Positions 53,001 to 63,700 of a DNA stretch of 64,000 bases are shown here, one piece after another. The number at the start of each line of letters is the position of its first letter. Within the stretch, counting starts at the first letter, position 1. Under the pieces are notes generated by a model. The model saw only the letters and a list, made by a program, of their open reading frames with translations. It had not been told where the DNA came from and did not search any database. The DNA is from Struthio camelus (Eukaryota; Chordata; Aves; Struthioniformes; Struthionidae). The stretch is taken from the NCBI RefSeq assembly GCF_040807025.1, contig NC_090943.1:121099900-121163899 (forward strand), read 5' to 3'. The translations under genes were made by a program, and so were the position numbers.

Positions 53001-53280
53001 TCCTATGTAAAATTGCAGAACTGAGGAATATGAAAAAAGACTCATTTCTGAAAATTAAAAACTGAACTGAAAGGCAAAGGATTATTAAGTCACTGTTAAT
53101 GTCCTTTTGGAAAAAAAAAAAAACACAAAAAAGTGACCCTTAATCTGTGCTTGTACGGTTGTGCTAGAGTAATGATTTTATCAGGACAGCAGGACATTGC
53201 TCTTGACATTCAGCTCATTTATTTAAGTGATAAGTTTAGCCAAAGAAGATTGAAGGGGGCATAGCAGCAGTCTTCAAACC
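50004..53280. other. Intergenic, nothing recognised
   Basis: AT-rich unique sequence upstream of RIOK3. Short open frames occur, including a 119-codon one at 51841 to 52200 on the minus strand, but none resembles a known protein. No RNA gene was seen. Confidence 0.55.
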
Positions 53281-54089
53281 CAAAAAGGAAGCAAAGTTAA
53301 AAAGGAATAATCTGTCTTCTCCAGGGCTGTGGTTGGAGAGGGTACAAACCACACAGCGACTGCAGGACCAGACTGAGCCCCCGGCTGCATCTGCAGGCAC
53401 ATGTGTCCGTATCCATTTGCTGCTCGTAGCAGGGCAGGATCACGACCGACCGCACTGCCAACCCTCTCCAGACCCGGCCAGCCCAGCCCATGGCAGGCAC
53501 GGGCACTGGAGCGGGCTGTTTTGGGGGGCACTGGAGCGGGCTGTTTTGGGAGACTGGTGTGGTGTGCCGTTAGAGGTCGTCAGGGGCAAAGCAGGCCAGC
53601 TTTGCCTAAGCTGATCCTCCCATGCCCCAGTTGGTGACAGCGGTTTGGTTAGGTCTGCCTCCGTGGCCCGGGCTGGGCTCGATGTTTAACAGGGTAGGTA
53701 CCCCGAGCACCTCGGGGACACCCAGGTGGCATTAAGACCCCTTACTGTTTCTCCTGAGCCTAGAACGACCCCACTTGGGAGGCTGGTTTTCTGGTTATTG
53801 GCAGTGACTGGAAACACACAGTGGCCTTTTATTTACAGATACCTCTGATGCCAGGGGATGGGCCAGGCTTGGGGAGGTTCCCAGGCATTGCTTCATCACT
53901 GCAGGAAAACTTGCTCAAACAGAGGTGAGGCAGCAAGTGTATTGTAGCAAAATGCCATAAAGTTGCCCCGATCCCTTTAATTGAGAATTTATTTTCCTGG
54001 AAATAGTACATTGATTACAGTGACATTCTACACAGAAACGTTATGTAGGAAATGGCGGTGCAACAGGTGTAGGATCACATGCGGAGTAT
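53281..54089. other. GC-richer intergenic patch with tandem duplication
   Basis: A GC-rich island separate from the two promoters. It includes a 25-bp tandem duplication at 53502 to 53551 and a perfect 7-bp inverted repeat (CCCCGAG, CAC spacer, CTCGGGG) at 53701 to 53717. No gene was recognised. Confidence 0.55.
53502..53551. repeat. 25-bp tandem duplication
   Basis: Two adjacent copies of GGCACTGGAGCGGGCTGTTT plus TGGG(G/A), 24 of 25 bases identical. Confidence 0.92.
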
Positions 54090-54239
54090 TTGTGTTCCAG
54101 TTGTATTTACGGCAAGCAAAGGGATCAGGATCAAACGGGCTGGTTTTGCTTGCACTTCTTCAATTATTTCCTTAGCGAAAAGGAGGCTTTCCGGATTTCG
54201 GTTTTCCCTCAGCAAACCTCTCTTGTGGCTTTGCCCTTT

Positions 54240-54900
54240 CAGGGACGTTTTGCTGTGGCTTCCTTACTCCGCGCTATCCGCCTGCTCCGCTCGCGGCTGC
54301 GGGGCGGCCGCCCGCGGCCTGGCCCCTCCTCCCCCCTCCCCGCCGCGGCCGTGCCGCCTCCCCCTCGCGGTGCCGGTGCCGCCGGACTTCCGGGAAGGAG
54401 CCGCCGCCGGCCGCCGCTGCTTCGGCTCCTGCTGACATCACCGGAAGGGCGGGTGACGCCTGCGCGCCGCCGGCCAATGAGGAGCCCGGCGGCAGGCGAC
54501 GCTGAGGGGAAAGCGAGGGGGAACGCGGAAGGGTTTTGTATTTCGAGCGACGCTGTGCTCCGGTTGGTCCTCGCCGCCGCCGCCGCCCCTGTGTCCGCCC
54601 GCCCGCCCGCACTACATGCACAAATGGACCCGGTGGGAGTCGCCGCCGCCCCCGAGGCCGCGCCGGGCCCCGCCTGGCAGAGGAGCAAGGTGAGCGCGGC
54701 GCGGGGGGCGCGGCGGCCCCGCTGGCGGAGCCCGCAGCGAGCCGAGCGGCCGCGCCGGGCCGGGGCCGGGGCTGCTGCTGGGGCCGCCGCTGCGCGCCGC
54801 TGTCTGCTCGGTGGGAGCTGCTGCTGGGCCCTGATAAGTGAGTCACCGCTCGGCCAGCTCGGCCGGGGGGGCAGAGGGTGTCTGGTTATCAGCGCCGTGA
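54240..54900 (+). promoter_or_regulatory. RIOK3 CpG-island promoter
   Basis: A CpG-dense block surrounds RIOK3 exon 1. It carries ETS-type motifs (ACTTCCGG at 54386 to 54393, CCGGAAG at 54441 to 54447), a GC box (GGGCGGG at 54447 to 54453) and a CCAAT box at 54474 to 54478. There is no TATA box, which is typical of a housekeeping promoter. The transcription start is inferred to lie around 54530 to 54580. Confidence 0.75.
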
Positions 54901-55496
54901 GTCAGGGCTGGCCTGGGTGTCTGTCTCTGCCCAAACCCAAGCTCTGTGTGTGTGTGTGTGTGTTGGTGCGTGGTGAAGGCGTGCGTGCGATGGCTGTCCT
55001 GTCAGGGCCCCCGAAGTCGGGGGGAGCTCGCGTGCGAGTTGTTGGCGTGTTATCCCAAGAGGAGCTTGGCGGGGACGATGTGTAAGCTAACTTTGTGTAC
55101 TGTTTTGATGTTCAGTACCCACGCTTCCCCCATGCCTCCAGAGGGTACTGAAACCAACAAACTGGGCTGGCGTTTCTTTTCCTTCTTTTTTGCCGTTAGT
55201 AACTGACTGTGAGCACCCTTTGAATCACGCTTTTCTTTACAGAGTTTATGAAATCTCTCCTTGAGGTATTTCCTGTACTTTAGAAAATAATACTTCCCTA
55301 AGAGCGTGTAGAAGACAAAACCTTGTGTGCCTGTATCAGCTTGCTTTAAAGCTGGTGATATCTAGTTATGGAGATTATGGGAGGTTGACTCTAAATCTTC
55401 TTGCCAACCTGAGTAATTTTTTTTGTTTGTTTACTTTACAGTGTCCGTGGGGAGCTCCTAAACCTACATCAATATCATGTTCCCTTGCTGATGTAA
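54616..55496 (+). promoter_or_regulatory. uORF overlapping the RIOK3 start codon (spliced, 42 codons)
   Basis: An ATG at 54616, eight bases before the RIOK3 start and in another frame, reads through exon 1 (54616-54689) into exon 2 (55442-55496) and stops at TAA 55494 to 55496. Its context is weak (T at -3, C at +4), so leaky scanning is plausible. Confidence 0.5.
54624..54689 (+). CDS. RIOK3: RIOK3 coding exon 1
   Basis: Twenty-two codons, beginning [15 protein letters not shown] and ending QRSK before the donor GTGAGC (phase 0). The start has G at +4 but C at -3. The same frame stays open upstream as far as about 54090. Confidence 0.92.
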
Positions 55497-58400
55497 TGAG
55501 TGAACAGCTGGCAAAAGAATTGCAGCTGGAAGAAGAAAATGCTGCTTTTCCTGAAGTGGTTGCGTAAGTTTAAATCTTGGATTAGTAATCTTCATGGCTG
55601 TCAAGTCAACATCTGTCTTTTGTGGAACTTCTTGCAGTATAATTCTGTTAAAATCTTATTAAAACTTTTCCTAATGGCTTCTTTACTGTTACTGTTCCTT
55701 TCATGATGCTTTCTTCAGGGCTTTAGGTGCTTTCAGCAAATCCATAAGCTATATTTTGGGAAACTTTGTCAAAAATGTTTTTCTTCTTTTTTTTAAAGAC
55801 TCTTGTTAGCAATGTACTAGGTTATCTGGAAAACTGCCTGTTCGTGGACGTTATCATTTGTATCTTCTCAGTATTTGGAAGTTCAAAACGCAACCCGAGA
55901 GCTTCCTACTTCTAAATTCATATGATACTTTCTACGTATGATCTTTCCTGTGAAGCAGAGCAATGCAGCACTGATTTTTTTTTTTTCTTTTTCAGTTGTA
56001 AGCCTTCTTTGTCATGAAGGGCATCTTAAAACTAGAACCTGTTGTTTCTTACAGAATGTTAAATAAAGGCATTGAGGTAACACTTGCGCTGTAAAGGAGT
56101 GGTAAAGAGAGAAATGGAGAAAAATGGAGCTCTGCTACTCCTTAGAGACTTTTCTGTTAAGACCCATTAGTTTCTGTGCAGGTTTGCATTAGATCTTTTG
56201 TATGAGGTAATGAAATTATATAAAATAGCGTTTGTGTTTAGATTACTGTTTTTAGCTAAGGTTTTGGTTTCATTCCTGTTTTGTGTTACACAGTGTTGCT
56301 GAAGGACCATTTATTACAGGAGAAAATATCGACACCTCCAGTGACCTAATGCTAGCTCAGATGCTGCAGATGGAATTTGACAGGGAATATGATGCACAGC
56401 TTCGGCGTGAAGAGAAGAAGTTCAATGGAGATAGCAAAGGTACTCTTATCAAAGGCGATATCGTTGTTTTGGAGGTATTTTGTGGCATTCTGTTTAAGAT
56501 GACAGAGCTGTGAGGAGGTAATGAATCTCTGATAACCGCAAACATGCGTGTTTGTTTTGTTTCTCAAGTCTCCATATCCTTCGAAAATTATCGGAAGGTG
56601 CATCCCTTTGATAGTGACAGTTCAGAGGATGAGGTTGATTGGCAGGATACCCGACATGATCCTTATAGAGCAGGTATGTGGCAATTCTAAACAATACAAA
56701 AATTTCCTGTTGCTTATTTAGACCTAAGAAAATGCCATACTTGGATCCCCCTGAATATAGGGGGACCAATTGTAAGGAAAACAGCTCATCTAATTGTGAG
56801 ATGCTGTGCAGAAAGTTAGTCTGATAACTTCAGATTTCTCTCTCTTAGTATTCTGACTTCAGTGGATAAGTCTGAAAAAATAATTTTCATATATGAACTG
56901 TATTGTGGGATAAGTATGTCTGTCGGCCTACATCTAGCCAGAGTAGGTATTGGGCGTCTGCACATCATATAAAATATTACATTTGTAATGTGCCAGAAGT
57001 ATGTCTGACACCCCACAGTAGGCATGAAAGTAGTCATGATATAGCAAAAGAAGTTGACACCTTTAGGACGAGGGAAGAGAAGACTGTTAAGATCAGAAAA
57101 CTCAAGTAGTTGATTCTTTTTAATAAATAAAAACTATACAACTTCTGAGGGCTTCGTGGAACTTTTATGAACATTCGTTATATTTATTTAGATGTAAAGT
57201 TTGACTCTAGTTTTTTGCTACTGGCAGATAAACCTACTACCACCCCAAAAAGGGGCTTCATTGGAAAGGGAAAAGACATTACCACTAAACATGATGAAGT
57301 GGTATGTGGAAGAAAGAACACTGCTCGCATGGAAAATGTAAGTGAAAAATTGAAAACTTCAGAGAATTTATTGTATGTTATGTATATAAAAATGTATTTT
57401 ATAAAATACATAATGTCTTTTATAAAAATACTTGGAATGCTGTAAAACACTAAAGCACTGGTGTTTGTGCTACTGTTCACTGTCTGCCCCCCCCGCAAAA
57501 GAAATGAAAGCAGTGTAACGCTTAGATTAGTTATTCAAAGCAGGAATTTGGATTGTGCATTTTCTGCTGTTTAATATGTTGTTGATTGTTAAATGTTGTT
57601 AAGTATGCTAATAGAAAGGTTCAAAAACTTGCGCAAAACTGTTTTGATAAAGTTACCAGCAAGATTGGTACCTGAGCAAGGAAAACATCAATATTATTCT
57701 TGCAAACCATAGCCCTCACGTAATCTAAACTTTTTGAGTTCATTTTGTATGCTCACCCAAGCAACTTGTTTTCAGTCGGTTGTTTTATGTACAGCTTTTT
57801 CTGTTTATTTTAAAGCACATGCTTTAAATCTACCTTGATTTAACTGGTACAACTTCTGAAAATAAGGAAATGTGGCAAGTGCTATTTTTAGAGGATGGTA
57901 GGTTATCTCCTATCATTTGAGGCAGAATTTTGATTTCTGAATTTAGACCAATGTGTTTTTAACCTCTGTGAAACCCACTTTGTGGAACACTTGGGTCCTA
58001 ATTTACCTTAAGCTTTTGCAGATCAGAATGAGAAACTTCTGCTTATGCAAATGTTGTTGTTGTGGTTTCTCCCCCCCCCCCTCCCCCTTTTGGTGTCTGC
58101 TAGTAGTAATGCTTAAACTTCTATTATATGTGCTTATAGTTTGCACCTGAATTCCAAGTTGGGGATGGAATTGGGATGGACTTAAAGCTGTCCAATCAAG
58201 TCTTCAATGCCTTAAAGCAACATGCGTACTCTGAGGAACGTCGAAGTGCAAGGCTCCATGAAAAGAAGGAGCACTCGACTGCTGTATGTTTTTAACTTTT
58301 TTTTTTATTATATCCTTTACCTTTTGTAACAACTGAAGACTGTTCTGGTAATCCTGTCAGGAAGATGAGGTGACCAGTTAAACTCCACAATTTAATAATT

Positions 58401-60701
58401 TAGGAAGTCAGTTGTTATGCTTTGTAGGCCCAGTCTTGAGTGGAGCCTCTCGTAATTCCTGTGGCTGACCCTTTTTAAACCTGGGTGTTTTTTTAATCTT
58501 ACTGTTACTGGTGTAAAAGGAATATAATATTTAGGATATTGTGATTCACTATTTTGAAGACTGAAAAAACCTTTATAAGTGCTCTCAAGCAATAACAGTG
58601 TCTATACTATATGCTGAATTGGTAAAATACTCCGCTGCACAGCTTACAATCTGCCTAAGAGTATTAAATCTTAAGGAGTAAAGATAACAGTGCTGCAATA
58701 GTTTAACTTTGCTTCGTTTGAGTTTTTTCCTATCAATTAATATGTTACTCTTTCCACCTAGTTAGACATCTATAGTATATTAACAACTGAAACAATCCTT
58801 TTGCTTTACCTTAATGACCTTAATGAATTGACTGTTCCTTTCCTACTTGTAGGAGAAAGCAGTGGATCCGAAGACACGTTTACTTCTGTACAAGATGGTC
58901 AATGCTGGGATGCTAGAGACCATAACGGGCTGCATCAGCACAGGAAAAGAATCTGTTGTTTTTCATGCATATGGAGGAAAGTATGTATATTTGTTATTGA
59001 CACTACTCTTAACTGTCAAATAGTATGAAAAGGGGAAACCACAGAAATACTTTAAACATTCTGCCTTTTCGATCTCTTTCCCAAGATTTGACACTTGTAT
59101 TAACATATACACAGATGATGATAAATTCTGAAAGACAGCTTTACCCAATTTAAAGCAAACAATCTCTACTTTTTTTCCCTGGAGGGTATTTAATGAACAG
59201 GGACAAATCCACTATAACTTCTGTAGAAAACTTTCATATACACACTAATAAGCGTTTGAGATTTTTTGGGAACTATTTCCACTGACCTACCCCAGGCTAG
59301 GGAGCTGTCACGATGATCTCTGGCCACCTGAAGATGTCTTTCTGTACAGATCACTGTGTTATTGGCTCCCACCTCCATCTGTGCAGTTTAGTGGAGGTGA
59401 TCTTTGTTACTTTTAGAATAGCTTGAGAGTAGCGTTGGGATGTTGTTCCCTTTGAAAATCATGTAAGACTCCAGGCTGCCATACTGGAAGGATTGGAGTG
59501 CGTTAGTGTTTGCCGCTCAATATTGAAATTACAATTAACACCGCTAATTTAAAGCATGTTAAGTAAGAACTAATAAAATCCAAATACAAATAACCTGTTT
59601 ACAAATGTGAGGGGGAGAGATGAATAGTAGGAAAAAAAAATCTGTATTTTCTGACCTCTATTTGAATGATATTCAAGAGGATTCCATTGGTCATTATTAT
59701 TCAACTGGCCGTATCTGTTGTGATGCTTGCCAAAAAACAGTGCAACTAGGGTTATAGTTCTAATGCAACGATTTACTTCATTTGTAATGTGTCTGAAATA
59801 ATCATATCAGCATCCACAGGGCTGCTCTGAATAGCTTAGTTAGGAATCACTACTAACAAGTTGTTAACATATTGGGAAACAGAGCCTATTTAATAAGCAG
59901 CATATAATTGAAATTCCAAAAATCAAACATTCAAGATCTAAACTTAATCGTAGAACTCTTGCAAATTTAACTTGAAGTGGTTTTCAAACTTGATACAATG
60001 TCAGCTCTTTTCTTCTCCTGCACTTAAAAATCACTGTATCTGACGACGTTAAAACAAAACCCTGTGTGTGTTTCTAAGGATGTGAGTGAATAGTTAACTT
60101 TGCTATATATTTGACTTTTTCCACCAGAAGTACAAATGAAGATGATAAAGTTATACCTCCAGAATGTGCCATCAAAGTGTTTAAAACAACTCTTAATGAA
60201 TTCAAGAACCGTGACAAATATATTAAAGATGATTACAGATTTAAAGACCGCTTCAGTAAATTGAATCCACGTAAGATTATTCGGATGTGGGCTGAGAAAG
60301 AAATGCACAACTTGACAAGGTACAAAAAAATGTAGTTATCAAATGCTATTGGTTTCCTATTTCCTCTTTAAGAAAGATCCCCTAGGACTGGGTAAAAGTC
60401 TGTATTTGATTTTTAGGTTAAATAAACCTAAAACCTGGCATAGACTGAGTAAGCTTCTGGTTTCTGACAGTTTAATGAATTATCAGCAACTTTAGGGATT
60501 TGGCAGCAAAACTCATAAGTCCTTGATATTCTCAGGTTCTAGCTCTAAAAGCGGTTAGTTTTCAGTGAGGTTTTTTATCACTACTTTAAGATCCAAATTA
60601 TCCTATGTGAAATACTGAATAGATATATTTGACTCTGGATCAAATTGCTCAAACATAGCTCTTCACTCCTTAAGACTCCAAAAGGGTAAGCAGAAACTAG
60701 A

Positions 60702-60752
<51 letters not shown>

Positions 60753-63700
60753 TTTTGTGTATAAATAAATATATATTTTTTAATCAGTGTCTTATTTTCT
60801 GTTCCACAGAATGCAAAATGCAGGAATACCTTGTCCTCAAGTGGTTATCCTTAAGAAACATGTCTTGGTTATGTCTTTCATTGGCCAGGATCAAGTCCCA
60901 GCTCCTAAACTAAAGGATGTAAAACTTAGTAGTGAAGATATGAAAAAGGCCTACTATCAGATTCTTAATGTAAGACTGGTTTTTCTCCAGGTTCTGGCTT
61001 TTGTTTTCTTTTGGGGAAGAAACTTAAAGGACAAATCAGTATCTGTGCACTTTTCAGGATGCTTGCATCGCTTTCAAGATGCAGAGTACAAAGTCACTGT
61101 TTAAACAGCAGTAATCCTTAGAATAAATAAGGAAGTATGGATGGGGTTGGGGGGAATGTGACACTTCTTTCCCCTGTGATAGGGCTGAGAATGATAGGTA
61201 TATTTAGAGAACTACTTTCTGTCTAATTCACTTGCACTTATTGGCAGAGATGATACGAGTTTACCAGCGTGATTCTTCTGATTTACCAAGACTAAGTTTA
61301 GCGATTAATAGCTTGAGCCTGCAGTTAGTTTACTAAAACTGCAATTGTCTGTATGAAACTTTACTGTAGGCTTCAAAAATTACGATATGAAGTAGGGTGG
61401 TAGTGGTGGAGGGGAATGATTTTGTTTTGTTATGGTCATGCAAACAGTGTTGATTGGAATATACCTGTTTAACATTGGCTTGGTTCCTTGCAGATGATGC
61501 AACGGTTGTATAAAGAGTGCAATCTGGTCCATGCTGATCTGAGTGAATACAACATGCTTTGGCATGATGGAAAGGTAGTGTATGCCTAATGTGGGAAGCA
61601 AAGGTTCTGTCTAATGTGAAATGTAAATACAAGTGAGTTGGTCTCTGTCTCCCTCTGACTATAGGTCTGGCTTATTGATGTCAGTCAGTCTGTTGAGCCA
61701 ACCCATCCTCATGGGCTTGAGTTTTTGTTCAGAGACTGTAGGAATGTTTCACAGGTAGGACATCTTCATCTGACAATCTGCTCTTATACTGAATCTTTTT
61801 TCCAAAGAAAGCAGCATCAGTTCAATTTGAAGCTAATAAAAATCAACCAATTCAACTCTTATTTTTAAAATGATCATCACTTATGTATGAGGTCAGTCTT
61901 GGAAATCTGTCAGTATGGAATGGTGTTCCTCTAAGAGGAATAAACTGTAGATGAATAAAATGAAACTACTAAAATTGAAAACTTCTTTCAGTTTTTATCT
62001 TGTCTGTAGATCAACAGACATGAACATGGCAGACTAAAAATTAGTAATTGTGAAAGGAGAAGGAAAGCGGTGTATCATGTAGTAAAGACTCTGTTTAATG
62101 TGTGCTTTTTATATTGAATAGTTCTTCCAGAAAGGAGGTGTGACAGAAGCACTTAATGAGCGTGAACTCTTCAATGCTGTCTCAAATTTAAATATTGCAG
62201 CTGACAATGAAGTAGACTTCCAAGCAGAGGTATAACTTTCTTTGTGTTTAACACTGTAATTTGGTTAGCTGTCAGCTTTTGTAGTTCTTTAACTTCTAAA
62301 TTTAGCTAGCGTTATTAGTGTGTATGAGTATAATTTCAGCAACCATTCTGTGTTTCCTTTTCGACACAGGCCTCACGTGTTGAAGGCCTCACGCCTTTTG
62401 ATTGTTTTCACCTGGAACAAACATTTTCCAAAACTAAAACTGTCAGACCTCCCTAGCCAGCTCCTGCTCTCCATGGTGCCAAGTATAAAAGACTCTATGT
62501 TGCATATAGTTGCTCCTTTCAGTGCTCTGGATAATTTGATAGGCTATTTTAGTTAAAAGCTACCTTTGTTGTCCTGCCTTGCGAATATTAAAGGTGATGT
62601 GTAGAGAAAGGAAAGGTATTTAAAAACGAATGTATTTTCCTGCTTATTTTTAATCAGTTAAATTCTTTACATTTTTTAATAAATTTAAAGTTGTAGGCTA
62701 ACACTTTGCATGTTCTAAGCCTAAACTGATGCATGTAAATTCATACTCATCTAAATATGGAATAGGAATCTCTGGTCTCTTTTTGGCTTTTTATTTTCAA
62801 GTTTTGGCTGTTACTCCTGCAGGCATGAGTCCTGGTATCATATCAGATGCTAAAAATAAGTCATCAAAAATTTTGCATTTACTAATTAAAATAAGGGTTT
62901 CAGGGCAATTTTACCCTGTCTTCTTCTTAAAGCAGTGCAAGTCAATGCTGGTCCTGCATGTAGTAAGTGAGAATTTAGAGCTATTCAAAAGCTTTCAAAT
63001 TGAGAAAGAGGGAAATGGAACAGTGTAAAATTACATGAAGGTGAGTGGGTGTGTGTGTGTTCTTTTTTTTTTTTTCTTTTTTAGACTGTTCCAAGGTGCT
63101 TCTAGATTAGTTCATCAAGCCAAAAAATTCCTTTTCTGTTGTGCATTTTGGATAATCTTTTTTTTTAACTAATATTCCAATTTGGTGTGGGTTTAGTTGT
63201 TTTTGTTTAATGGAAAAGTCTTACATAGCTGTTTATATACATGAATTTGGGTAGCCCACTCCTAAACTTTGGACTTAGACTTTGGTCTCTAGTAACTTAG
63301 AAACCTATCTCCCTTGGAGTATAAAAGAAAGCAATCCGAACATAGCAATCTAAAGGTCAAAATAAGCTATAGAATTGTGATACTTTCTTTATGCAAAACA
63401 CTTAAATGCAAGTGTGTTCTGCTTTCACTGTTGATAATGATGGCAGTGGGTTTGTAATCTTAGTATTACTTGAAATTTCTCCATTATTGATGGATAGCCT
63501 GAATAAAGCAGAAGTGTTTAGAGCTGGAGAAAGGGATGCTTTTGCACATTGGGGAATACAGTTGAAGATGTAAGAAACATCCTGTCTTCTCTGCAACTCA
63601 TGCATTTAAGTTATATTGCATGAAGCTATAAAAGGAGTGCTGCTTGTTCTCCTAAACCATGGAAAACAGATGTTTTCAGGTGTACTTACAAAGTATATCG

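Larger units (their letters stand above)
60320..61493 (+). other. RIOK3 introns 8 and 9 (exon 9 lies between)
   Basis: Intron 8 holds a long CA repeat close to the exon 9 acceptor. Intron 9 stays open for 45 codons past the exon 9 donor (stop at about 61104), so retention would add a novel tail. Confidence 0.65.

Noticed and set aside
54239-54846. Minus-strand open frames of 149 and 190 codons in the RIOK3 CpG island
   Set aside because: Arg/Ala/Gly/Pro-rich translations are typical of GC-rich DNA read in the wrong frame.
54090-55085. A 331-codon open frame on the plus strand across the RIOK3 promoter
   Set aside because: It results from GC-rich CpG-island composition and the in-frame RIOK3 exon 1; apart from that exon the translation has no family resemblance and reads through a clear splice donor.
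59105-59135. Possible C/D snoRNA boxes (GATGATGAT and CTGA) in RIOK3 intron 7
   Set aside because: The boxes are only about ten bases apart, far too close for a snoRNA, and no terminal stem is seen.
60970-61104. Extension of RIOK3 exon 9 reading 45 codons past its donor
   Set aside because: The donor GTAAGA and the next exon are well conserved, so this is intron read-through and not a normal exon.
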